Assembly (NCBI GenBank): GCA_947259475.1 | Contig: CAMYLW010000385.1 | Coordinates: 1 to 6,474, forward strand | DNA from: Thermodesulfobacteriota bacterium | GTDB taxonomy: Bacteria; Desulfobacterota; Syntrophobacteria; BM002 | Direction of reading: 5' to 3' | Length of the DNA: 6,474 bases | Shown: positions 1 through 5,583 of the stretch, piece by piece | How positions within the stretch are numbered: position 1 is the stretch's first letter | Layout: each line of letters opens with the position of its first letter | Made by a program: the position numbers and the translations under genes | Notes under the pieces: model-generated | Seen by the model: only the letters and a program-made list of their open reading frames with translations | What the model was told of the DNA's origin: nothing | Databases searched by the model: none

Positions 1-858
<858 letters not shown>

Positions 859-864
859 TTAACT

Positions 865-870
865 CCTTTG
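865..870 (-). promoter_or_regulatory. Ribosome binding site of mdh
   Basis: AAGGAG on the minus strand, 7 nt before the ATG at 857. It fixes the start of the partial gene, whose N-terminus [14 protein letters not shown] matches the usual length ahead of the Rossmann motif. Confidence 0.85.
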
Positions 871-904
871 GTGTGAAGATTGGCCCTTACGAAACGCTGA
901 TTTA

Positions 905-910
905 AGTATA
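905..910 (-). promoter_or_regulatory. Candidate -10 element for mdh
   Basis: TATACT on the minus strand (5 of 6 to the sigma70 consensus), about 48 nt before the mdh start codon, which would give a leader of roughly 40 nt. No convincing -35 hexamer lies 16-18 nt upstream, so it is either activator-dependent or a chance match. It is the best candidate for independent transcription of mdh. Confidence 0.3.
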
Positions 911-1021
911 AACCCTTTCACGCCAGGAAAGCTCGTATTAGGCATGTGATATTTCGGACAAGTCTCTTTTCAACCTAGAGGAACGGGCCATCAAAGTCAA
1001 GACGAAATGGCTTGAAGAATT

Positions 1022-1042
1022 GATGTGGGATGTGAGATGTGG
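1022..1042. repeat. 7-nt tandem array, GATGTGR unit, 3 copies
   Basis: Three consecutive heptamers on the plus strand: GATGTGG, GATGTGA, GATGTGG. The array lies 21 bp beyond the tupC stop codon, in the tupC-mdh gap. It has the same period as the other arrays of this window but a different unit. The rest of the gap (858-1063) shows no clear intrinsic terminator for tupC. Confidence 0.7.
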
Positions 1043-1063
1043 AAACAGCAAACTCGCCCTCCT

Positions 1064-2071
1064 TCAGATGATCTTAATACTCTCCGTTGGACATGTGAGG
1101 CAGACCGCTTCACCCGGACTCAAGCACATGTTCTTGAATTGCTCTTTGGGGATCAAAACACTTATAGGAATGCCAACATCAACCAGGGCCCGAACACGAT
1201 TTCGCTCGTCGGTCAGCTGTATCAGTTTGCCGCAGAAGGTATTCTCTGTTGTGGCTGCACCTTCATCAATGGTGATCTTCACCAGTGTTGGGTCAATTAG
1301 GATCCGCACCGGTCCTTCTTTGTTGGTTTGCACCCCAAGTCTGAGCCTGTTCTGAATAAGACAGTACTTTTCTCGGTTATCATCAAGCTCTATTCGTCCA
1401 TTAAATATATTCTCGTAGGTAGAGTGCGTTATTTTGCCATCGAACAGAAATAAGGTCTGGTCTGCCAGCCTTGAAGCCTGAATCATATCGTGGGTGGTGA
1501 AGATCACAGAGATTCCCTTTTCCCTGTTGATTTCCTGGATAATCCGTTCAATGGCAATCTGGTTTTCCACGTCCACGTTGGCGGTTGGTTCGTCAAAGAG
1601 AATGACTTCGGGAGAGCAGGCCAGGGCTCTGGCAATGGCAACTCTTTGTGTTTCTCCCCCCGAAAGCCTGTGGGCCCTAGAATTTTGAAATGGACGCATT
1701 CCAACTAGATCCAAAAGCTCCTCAATGATCTTTTCACGATTTACTTTCGGTAGTTTGCGAATTCCCAAAGGGAATTCCAGGTTCTTGGAAACAGTTGCTG
1801 TAAACAAAATGGGGTGCTGTCCAACAATGACTACCTTCCTGCGCAGTTGGATGAGCCCATTGTTGCTGAAATCAACTTTCTTCCCATTGAATTGGAGTTC
1901 TCCGGATGTGGGCGCCTGGAGGAATGCCAGAATCTCTAGAAGAGTGGTCTTGCCAGCACCATTGGGCCCCATGATTCCGAGCACCTTGCCCGCTGCAAGC
2001 GACAGCTCACCAATGTCAAGCACAGTCCGCTCGCCGTAGGTCTTTTTGAGGCTACGTAGCTCGTAAAGCAT
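1064..2071 (-). CDS. tupC: Tungstate/molybdate ABC transporter ATP-binding protein
   Basis: The cytoplasmic ATPase that powers import through the TupB permease. The 335 residues contain an N-terminal ABC domain and a C-terminal extension. Seen: Walker A GPNGAGKT (35-42), Q-loop Q85, signature LSGGETQ (136-142), Walker B VILFDE (156-161, catalytic E161), and switch histidine H194 in FTTHD. Residues about 275-332 look like a TOBE-type oxyanion-binding domain as in ModC and WtpC-like ATPases, which in ModC can act in feedback control. All catalytic residues are intact. The start ATG at 2071 has only a weak GGAAAC-like site upstream, but the reading MLYELRSLKKTYG begins just where the ABC fold should. 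It is the last gene of the tup operon, 141 bp after tupB. The tungstate assignment rests on the linked TupA. The ATPase alone could equally be called a molybdate or general oxyanion ATPase. Confidence 0.9.
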   Translation of the reverse strand: MLYELRSLKKTYGERTVLDIGELSLAAGKVLGIMGPNGAGKTTLLEILAFLQAPTSGELQFNGKKVDFSNNGLIQLRRKVVIVGQHPILFTATVSKNLEFPLGIRKLPKVNREKIIEELLDLVGMRPFQNSRAHRLSGGETQRVAIARALACSPEVILFDEPTANVDVENQIAIERIIQEINREKGISVIFTTHDMIQASRLADQTLFLFDGKITHSTYENIFNGRIELDDNREKYCLIQNRLRLGVQTNKEGPVRILIDPTLVKITIDEGAATTENTFCGKLIQLTDERNRVRALVDVGIPISVLIPKEQFKNMCLSPGEAVCLTCPTESIKII

Positions 2072-2114
2072 GAGTTTCCGATCCGAAAACTAGCGCCCAA
2101 GTTCTTGCGACGCG

Positions 2115-2135
2115 GCATAAGGCAAAAGGCGCAGG
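2115..2135. repeat. Degenerate 7-nt array between tupB and tupC
   Basis: Three degenerate heptamers on the plus strand (GCATAAG, GCAAAAG, GCGCAGG), in the opposite orientation to the CTATGCT array at 2171-2212 at the other end of the same gap. This echoes the cleaner inverted pair between tupA and tupB. Taken alone it would be a weak call. Confidence 0.45.
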
Positions 2136-2170
2136 GTTAGGAGCTAGATTATTTCGGCTTACAGATTTTT

Positions 2171-2212
2171 AATTTCGAAATTTCTATGCTCTATGCTCTA
2201 TGCCGTCTGCCC
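2171..2212. repeat. Phased 7-nt mosaic array ending at the tupB stop codon
   Basis: Six heptamers in one continuous register on the plus strand: AATTTCG, AAATTTC, TATGCTC, TATGCTC, TATGCCG, TCTGCCC. The last base touches the complement of the tupB TAG stop (2213-2215). The unit changes from an AATTTCG type to a TATGCTC type without losing the 7-nt phase. Confidence 0.7.
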
Positions 2213-2908
2213 CTAGACCCTCGCTTTGCCTTGCATGAAATTGAAGCAGAGATTTACCCCGAAACTGACGGCAAGCAGCACGATTCCCAGTGCTACCCCC
2301 AGAACGAACTCTCCCTTATCGTACTCCAGGGCCATGGCCGTGGTCATTGTTCGAGTGAAGCCCTTGGCATTGCCCCCCAGCATCATGCTGATGCCCACTT
2401 CCGCTATGACCCTGCCGAAGGCAGCGACAACAGCAGCCACGATACCAAAACGAGCCTCTCGGATAATCAGCCAGGCGGTTTGCAGCGCATTAGCACCCAA
2501 GGTCATAGCCGTTTTCCGATAGCGCTCGTCAATACGGCTGATGGCTGAGATAGTAAAGGTGGTGACTATCGGGATGATCAGGATAACCTGGCCGATGACT
2601 ATGGCTTTCTGGGTGTAGAGTAGGTCCCAGGGGCCAAATATTCCCCGCCTGGAAATAAAGGCATAAACAAAAAGTCCCACCACCACTGTAGGCAGGGCCA
2701 GCAAAGTATTGAGGACTGTAATCAGCAAGCGTTTACCCCTAAATTCTCTGAAGGCGATGAAAAACCCTGCTGGAATTCCTATCATGCTGGCAATAAGGGT
2801 GGAAATGGAACTCACTTTTAAAGAGACATAAACGATTTGGAGAAGTTCTTGGTCCAGCCCCCATAGGAGCACAAAGGCGGACATAAAGCTGTCAGTTAGA
2901 AATTCCAT
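2213..2908 (-). CDS. tupB: Tungstate ABC transporter permease
   Basis: Inner-membrane subunit of the Tup importer, probably a homodimer carrying the anion from TupA to the cytoplasm. I use ATG at 2908 (231 residues): the frame stays open to 2950, but those 14 extra codons are largely read from a 7-nt repeat array, while MEFLTDSFMSAFVLLW matches the usual TupB N-terminus and has AGGA (2914-2917) 5 nt upstream. Seen: about five hydrophobic segments (roughly 27-53, 61-86, 101-124, 152-178, 200-225) and a cytoplasmic EAA-type loop around TLGANALQTAW to EARFG (136-154) that docks the ATPase. The segment SLKVSSISTLIASMIGIPAG and the motif RVIAEVGISMMLGGN are typical of TupB/ModB-like permeases. The gene lies 288 bp after tupA across a structured repeat region and 141 bp before tupC. 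Confidence 0.92.
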   Translation of the reverse strand: MEFLTDSFMSAFVLLWGLDQELLQIVYVSLKVSSISTLIASMIGIPAGFFIAFREFRGKRLLITVLNTLLALPTVVVGLFVYAFISRRGIFGPWDLLYTQKAIVIGQVILIIPIVTTFTISAISRIDERYRKTAMTLGANALQTAWLIIREARFGIVAAVVAAFGRVIAEVGISMMLGGNAKGFTRTMTTAMALEYDKGEFVLGVALGIVLLAVSFGVNLCFNFMQGKARV

Positions 2909-2913
2909 TTCAT

Positions 2914-2917
2914 TCCT
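2914..2917 (-). promoter_or_regulatory. Ribosome binding site deciding the tupB start
   Basis: AGGA on the minus strand, 5 nt before ATG 2908. The longer in-frame alternative at 2950 lies inside the 7-nt repeat array and would add a repeat-encoded MPYALC peptide. The site is modest in strength, which fits lower translation of the permease than of TupA. Confidence 0.55.
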
Positions 2918-2931
2918 GTCCGTGGAGTAAA

Positions 2932-2961
2932 AGCATAGGGCATAGGGCATGGAGCATAGGG
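2932..2961. repeat. 7-nt array (GCATAGG unit), left inverted end
   Basis: Four heptamers on the plus strand: GCATAGG twice, GCATGGA, GCATAGG (2933-2960). It is inverted relative to the array at 3162-3191. Read on the minus strand it extends the open frame upstream of tupB and creates a false longer start. Confidence 0.75.
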
Positions 2962-2980
2962 TTCAGACATTCCGAAATTG

Positions 2981-3018
2981 TCCTTCGGACTCCCACCCTT
3001 CGGGCGGGTTCCCGGTTT
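2981..3018. repeat. 38-bp direct repeat, copy 1, with hairpin
   Basis: It matches 3055-3092 with 4 differences in 38, at a 74-bp offset; weaker similarity continues about 12 bp to the left (CGAAATT). The core 2992-3008 is CCCACCC, 3-nt loop, GGGCGGG. On the plus strand the stem has an A/C mismatch. On the minus strand, the transcribed sense, that position is a G-U wobble and all 7 pairs form. Confidence 0.75.
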
Positions 3019-3054
3019 CGAAGTCCGCAATCTGAAATCCGAATATCGAAATTC

Positions 3055-3092
3055 TCCTTCGAAGTCCCACCCTGCGGGCGGGTTCCCAGTTT
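3055..3092. repeat. 38-bp direct repeat, copy 2, with hairpin
   Basis: Second copy of the 38-bp unit. The hairpin core is at 3066-3082, with the same CCCACCC and GGGCGGG arms and a different loop base. The stem is again fully paired only in minus-strand RNA. Neither copy is followed by a U-run on the minus strand, so they are not ordinary intrinsic terminators. Confidence 0.75.
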
Positions 3093-3118
3093 GGTCTCCC
3101 GGACTCCCCACAGACGTC

Positions 3119-3150
3119 ATTCCGGAAAGCCCGAAGGGCTTATCCGGAAT
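3119..3150. repeat. REP-like palindrome (ATTCCGGA arms)
   Basis: The arms are ATTCCGGA and TCCGGAAT outside, AAGCCC and GGGCTT inside, with a 3-nt loop and one bulged base: about 14 paired bases. With its GTC...CCAG borders (3116-3154) it resembles the widespread dispersed palindromes of the GTCATTCC...GGAATCCAG type. It lies 47 bp past the tupA stop and could protect the tupA message from 3' exonucleases. Confidence 0.75.
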
Positions 3151-3161
3151 CCAGATTCTTG

Positions 3162-3191
3162 CTCTATGCTCCATGCTCTATGCTCTATGCC
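3162..3191. repeat. 7-nt array (CTATGCT unit), right inverted end
   Basis: Four heptamers on the plus strand: CTATGCT, CCATGCT, CTATGCT, CTATGCC (3164-3191). It starts 5 bp beyond the tupA stop codon. It is the inverted partner of 2932-2961, including the position of the CATGG variant. Confidence 0.75.
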
Positions 3192-3196
3192 GATTC

Positions 3197-4081
3197 CTAC
3201 TTCGCATAAGCAACGGCATCCGGAAAAAAAGCTTGCTGCCCCTGAATCCTGTATGCAGATATAAGGGCCTGAGCCTGTGGTGAAACCAGCCATTTGGCTA
3301 ATGTGTCAGCCCAGTCAAATCTGACGTGGGGGTACATTTTCGGATTTATGGGGATGATGCCGTAGGGATTGAAAAGCCGCTCATCCCCCTCACAGAGAAT
3401 TTCCAGGTCCAAACCCTGCTTCCGGCCGAGTTTGTACTTCAGGTAGGTGCCACGGTCAGTCATGGTGTATGCCTGCTTTTCTTCGGCATAGGTCAGGGCC
3501 TTTCCCATGCCCTGCCCTATGGACAGATACCACTTGCCCAGTCCCTCGGGATGAAGGAAGGAGACGGTCTTCTTTTTTCCTTTCTTGACGATCTCGGTCC
3601 TCTCAGTCTTCAAAGGGAAGCCGGTAGTCTTCCAGAGCTCCTGCTCCTTTGTGTGAGTGCCGCTGTCATCTCCCCGAGAAATAAACTTGCCTTTTGTCAC
3701 AGCGATCTTTTTCAGGGCCACCGCCGCATCTCGTTTACCCTTGATCCCCGCAGGATCTGCAGCCGGACCGATGACACCCAATCGATAGGCCCCGTAGCCT
3801 TCAGCCACGAATTTTTCTTCTCTGGCTTTGGCGTGCACAAAGATTATGTCAACATTTCCGTCCATGCCGTCTCGGATGGCCGCACCCGTCCCCTTGGCAA
3901 AAACCTTGACCTGAATGCCAAACTCTCGGGTGAATTCAGGCAGCAGCAAATCCAGCAGCCCAGAGTTTTCCGTACTGGTGGTCGTCGACATCTTGAGAAC
4001 TTTCTCCGCTCCACTCGCACTCGTAGCAAAAAGACCTAAAACGACAATGCCCGCAACAAGCCAAATCCATCTTCTTCGCAT
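3197..4081 (-). CDS. tupA: Periplasmic tungstate-binding protein of ABC transporter
   Basis: Captures tungstate (possibly molybdate) in the periplasm for TupB/TupC. I use ATG 4081 (294 residues) because GGAGGT (4089-4094) lies 7 nt upstream; the in-frame GTG at 4090 overlaps that site. Seen: Sec signal peptide MRRRWIW, hydrophobic core, cleavage likely after ASGA (A25); the oxyanion motif TTTS (33-36, followed by TENSGLLD); SRGDDSGTH (135-143), whose arginine is a conserved TupA ligand-site residue; AYTMTDRGTYL and NPYGIIPINP further on. Family length is normal, except that the stretch between FVAEGYG and the VIGP strand (about 91-106) is about 7 residues shorter than I expect and lacks the usual MYNDF-like sequence; no frameshift is evident. 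It lies 18 bp downstream of the regulator gene, so the two are co-transcribed. Tungstate rather than molybdate specificity is by family. Confidence 0.93.
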   Translation of the reverse strand: MRRRWIWLVAGIVVLGLFATSASGAEKVLKMSTTTSTENSGLLDLLLPEFTREFGIQVKVFAKGTGAAIRDGMDGNVDIIFVHAKAREEKFVAEGYGAYRLGVIGPAADPAGIKGKRDAAVALKKIAVTKGKFISRGDDSGTHTKEQELWKTTGFPLKTERTEIVKKGKKKTVSFLHPEGLGKWYLSIGQGMGKALTYAEEKQAYTMTDRGTYLKYKLGRKQGLDLEILCEGDERLFNPYGIIPINPKMYPHVRFDWADTLAKWLVSPQAQALISAYRIQGQQAFFPDAVAYAK

Positions 4082-4088
4082 CTCTTCC

Positions 4089-4094
4089 ACCTCC
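4089..4094 (-). promoter_or_regulatory. Ribosome binding site deciding the tupA start
   Basis: GGAGGT on the minus strand, 7 nt before ATG 4081, inside the 18-bp gap after the regulator stop. It is the strongest such site in the window, which fits the need for more binding protein than permease. Confidence 0.85.
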
Positions 4095-4099
4095 GGTAT

Positions 4100-5005
4100 C
4101 TACCCTCTGAAAACCACCTGTCCTGAGGTACTCAGATCGTAGCCGCTGAAGTTTGCACTCAGGTTCAAGAATTCCTCATCCTTAAGCAGCGCCATGAGCA
4201 TCTGTACCCCACGGCTAAAAAATATGTCCTTGCGAACAATAAAATCGTAGCGCTCCCAACAAACTGGCACCTGATCTAAACCCAGCAACCCACCCACCGC
4301 ACCGATGGCCAGGCCTGCGTCTGCCCGTCCAGACAAGATCTCGAGACCCACATCCAGATGGCGGCCGAAACCTGTATCGTACCCGGGGATCTCTTCGCCG
4401 CTGACACCCTGGCGTTCAAGTTCACGATCCAGCAGCAACCTGGTGCCGGTCCCCTCCTTGCGGTTGGCAATGCGGATCTGGCCGCTGACAAGATCACCCA
4501 GCTCGGTTATTCCACCAGGATTTCCCGGAGCAACCAGCACCGCCTGGAGCCGCTTGCAGAAATTGACCACCACCACGCTGTCGCCAAACTCTTCCTCCAC
4601 ATAGGCAAAGTTGTATTCCTCCCCTTCAGGCTCGAGGAGATGAGCCGAGCACAGGTGGCAGAGGTTCTCTTTGAGAGCCCGAATACCTCCCATGCTTCCC
4701 AGGTTGCTGAATACAGGCAGGGGTACGTGGTGTCGGCGGGAAAATAGTTCCAGCAATTGATCCAGAAGCAAATCGTTACTTCCAGTTATTATAAGTAAGT
4801 TTCGGTAACTTTCCGGACCAGTATCAATTGAGGGATAATTCTCGGTGTGCTGCTCCAGCCAGCGGTCCAGGAGGTGGCGCTGGAAGAGCCATTTGCCGGT
4901 AACCTTGGTGGCAGGCAGCCCTTGGTCACTGATAAGACTGTAAATCTTTTTCTCATTGATTCCAAGATATTGAGCAGCTTCTTTGGTGTTCATCAGGGAA
5001 GACAT
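4100..5005 (-). CDS. One-component regulator: excisionase-type HTH plus PBP-like (tungstate/molybdate-sensing) domain
   Basis: The 301 residues have two domains. Residues 3-50 (MNTKEAAQYLGINEKKIYSL then GKWLFQRHLLDRWL) form an HTH_17/MerR-like excisionase helix-turn-helix. Residues about 70-275 resemble the PBP_like domain (COG1910, also found fused to MoeA): GSND, HLLEPEGEEYN (122-132), GNPGGI (161-166), NRKEGTGTR (181-189), GRADAGLAIGAVGG and VCWERYDFIV. There is no signal peptide or membrane segment, so the binding fold acts in the cytoplasm. Start: ATG 5005 with AAGGA (5013-5017) 7 nt upstream. As first gene of the tup operon, with a promoter and dyad upstream, it is predicted to control its own operon according to tungstate/molybdate level. 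It is not ModE (no LysR-like HTH plus MOP pair) and not the XerC/D-like TunR. Activator or repressor action is unknown. C116 and C119 form a CHLC pair in the sensor domain. Confidence 0.88.
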   Translation of the reverse strand: MSSLMNTKEAAQYLGINEKKIYSLISDQGLPATKVTGKWLFQRHLLDRWLEQHTENYPSIDTGPESYRNLLIITGSNDLLLDQLLELFSRRHHVPLPVFSNLGSMGGIRALKENLCHLCSAHLLEPEGEEYNFAYVEEEFGDSVVVVNFCKRLQAVLVAPGNPGGITELGDLVSGQIRIANRKEGTGTRLLLDRELERQGVSGEEIPGYDTGFGRHLDVGLEILSGRADAGLAIGAVGGLLGLDQVPVCWERYDFIVRKDIFFSRGVQMLMALLKDEEFLNLSANFSGYDLSTSGQVVFRG

Positions 5006-5085
5006 AGAAGTTTCCTTATGTTTTATGGCTGGCTTTCAAGTGAAAATATTGGAAGACGCAAGAAAGGTCTCTTCCTGGGTAGGGC

Positions 5086-5114
5086 ACTGTACTAGAGGGC
5101 CCCAGAATAGTCAA
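5086..5114 (-). promoter_or_regulatory. Sigma70-type promoter of the regulator-tupABC operon
   Basis: On the minus strand TTGACT (5114-5109) is followed after 17 nt by TACAGT (5091-5086). The -35 matches 5 of 6 and the -10 matches 4 of 6, with ideal spacing. Transcription would start near 5079, giving a leader of about 74 nt before ATG 5005. The leader shows no large conserved fold of the Moco-riboswitch kind. Confidence 0.6.
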
Positions 5115-5124
5115 CAAACAAACT

Positions 5125-5147
5125 CATAGTAACTTATATTAACTATG
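5125..5147. promoter_or_regulatory. Candidate operator dyad upstream of the tup promoter
   Basis: Arms CATAGT and ACTATG are separated by 11 AT-rich bases, making a 23-bp imperfect dyad whose edge is 11 bp upstream of the -35. The position suits an activator, or a repressor of divergent transcription. Caution: the last CTATG also begins the 7-nt array at 5143-5163, so half of the dyad may be repeat sequence. Confidence 0.35.
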
Positions 5148-5163
5148 CTCTATGCTCCATGCC
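5143..5163. repeat. 7-nt array (CTATGCT unit), 3 copies
   Basis: CTATGCT, CTATGCT, CCATGCC on the plus strand, upstream of the regulator promoter. It is the same family as the arrays in the tupA-tupB and tupB-tupC gaps. It is followed at once by the hairpin at 5168-5187. Confidence 0.7.
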
Positions 5164-5167
5164 TACA

Positions 5168-5187
5168 GGCGGGCACAGAGGCCCGCC
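5168..5187. repeat. GC-rich hairpin GGCGGGC / GCCCGCC
   Basis: A perfect 7-bp stem with a 6-nt loop (ACAGAG), in the divergent intergenic region. There is no T-run on either side, so a terminator role is not supported. The GGGCGGG core is shared with the hairpins in the tupA-tupB gap. Confidence 0.6.
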
Positions 5188-5198
5188 CTGCAAATGAA

Positions 5199-5225
5199 CT
5201 AAAATGTGCTAAAATGCCTAAAATT
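5199..5225. repeat. Short direct repeat CTAAAAT, 3 copies
   Basis: CTAAAATG at 5199 and 5209, and CTAAAATT at 5218, so spacing is 10 then 9 nt. The stretch is AT-rich and noncoding in both directions. Function is unknown. Confidence 0.5.
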
Positions 5226-5358
5226 AAGGACTTAAAAGCTTTTGAACTTTTGCAGTCACCGTAGGTTAGGTATCGCCCACCCAACTGTCACTCACCTGAT
5301 CCTGTACGAACAACGTCCTCGCTGCGATCCTATAATAAATTGATCCTCATATCGTCTA
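5226..5358. other. Intergenic stretch with no recognised gene
   Basis: No ORF with coding character or RNA gene seen. A perfect TATAAT on the plus strand (5331-5336) has no -35 at normal spacing and lies 248 bp from the downstream start codon, so I do not call a promoter. GATCCT occurs three times (5298, 5326, 5342). With the flanking repeats this makes up the 578-bp divergent gap 5006-5583. Confidence 0.5.
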
Positions 5359-5359
5359 A

Positions 5360-5383
5360 TCGCAAGCGGAGCTTGCTCCTACA
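5360..5383 (-). repeat. GTAG-type REP, copy 1
   Basis: Read on the minus strand it begins TGTAGGAGCAAGC and folds as GCAAGC, 3-nt loop, GCTTGC (5362-5376). A GTAG tetranucleotide 5' of a short hairpin is the hallmark of REPs linked to RAYT (TnpA-REP, Y1) transposases. It pairs with the inverted copy at 5409-5432, and the two together look like a BIME-style unit. Confidence 0.75.
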
Positions 5384-5408
5384 AGAATTCCTTAAATGAT
5401 GCTTTCCA

Positions 5409-5432
5409 TGTAGGAGCAACCTTTGGTTGCGA
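5409..5432 (+). repeat. GTAG-type REP, copy 2 (inverted)
   Basis: It starts TGTAGGAGCAACC and folds as GCAACC, TTT, GGTTGC (5416-5430). It is 20 of 24 identical to the complement of copy 1. Two of the four differences are a compensatory stem pair and two are in the loop. It lies 25 bp from copy 1. No transposase gene is present in the window. Confidence 0.75.
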
Positions 5433-5470
5433 TTCGAGAGTGTAATAAACTCCGAAATTCCTTAATTCCC

Positions 5471-5526
5471 AAATTCGAAATTCGAAATTCGAAATTACTT
5501 CCTTCTGCCCCCTGCCCTATGCCATT
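5471..5526. repeat. Phased 7-nt mosaic array (AAATTCG, then TGCCCYA units)
   Basis: Three exact AAATTCG units (5471-5491) plus AAATT, then a transition, then TGCCCCC, TGCCCTA and TGCCATT, all on the same 7-nt register. This repeats the AATTTCG-then-TATGCTC order of the 2171-2212 array. It ends 57 bp before the start of the MOT1-like gene. Confidence 0.65.
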
Positions 5527-5548
5527 AACCGCCGAGACTCTCGCTTTT

Positions 5549-5560
5549 CTATGGACATAG
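5549..5560. promoter_or_regulatory. 12-bp dyad CTATG-N2-CATAG ahead of the MOT1-like gene
   Basis: A perfect 5-bp inverted repeat around GA, 23 bp before the likely ATG. The half-site CATAG also occurs in the dyad at 5125-5147, in the opposite arrangement, but CTATG is also the core of the local 7-nt repeats. It is weak evidence for a shared operator. Confidence 0.2.
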
Positions 5561-5583
5561 GCACCAGTTAGGGTTTATATGGA

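Larger units (their letters stand above)
2932..3191. repeat. 260-bp structured segment with 30-bp inverted ends, between tupA and tupB
   Basis: The left end (2932-2961) and the complement of the right end (3162-3191) match at 26 of 30 positions. Each is four heptamers in the order CATAG, CATAG, CATGG, CATAG, so the single CATGG variant sits at the same place in both. Inside are two 38-bp direct repeats with hairpins (2981-3018, 3055-3092) and a long palindrome (3119-3150). The segment begins 5 bp after the tupA stop and ends 23 bp before the tupB start. No ORF of credible composition and no target-site duplication was seen. It could be a non-autonomous element or a compound of separately acquired repeats. 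Confidence 0.7.

Noticed and set aside
2909..2950. Longer tupB start giving an MPYALCFYSTDR N-terminus
   Set aside because: These codons largely read through the 7-nt array; ATG 2908 has its own ribosome site and matches the family N-terminus.
2896..3174. 92-codon minus-strand open frame between tupA and tupB
   Set aside because: It is translated almost entirely from the inverted-end repeat segment and overlaps the tupB start in another frame.
2933..3191. CRISPR array
   Set aside because: The 7-nt units have no spacers, and the 38-bp repeats are only two, with hairpins typical of dispersed repeats; no cas gene is present.
3326..4039. 237-codon plus-strand open frame
   Set aside because: It is antisense to tupA, which has clear family motifs over the whole stretch; the plus-strand translation shows no domain-like pattern.
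4082..4090. GTG start for tupA at 4090
   Set aside because: It overlaps the GGAGGT site that is well placed for ATG 4081, and the signal peptide begins properly with MRRR.
5006..5079. Molybdenum-cofactor riboswitch in the regulator leader
   Set aside because: The leader is about 74 nt, too short for the Moco fold, and no characteristic helices were seen.
5168..5187. Intrinsic terminator
   Set aside because: The stem is good but no T-run follows on either strand, and it lies upstream of both divergent genes.
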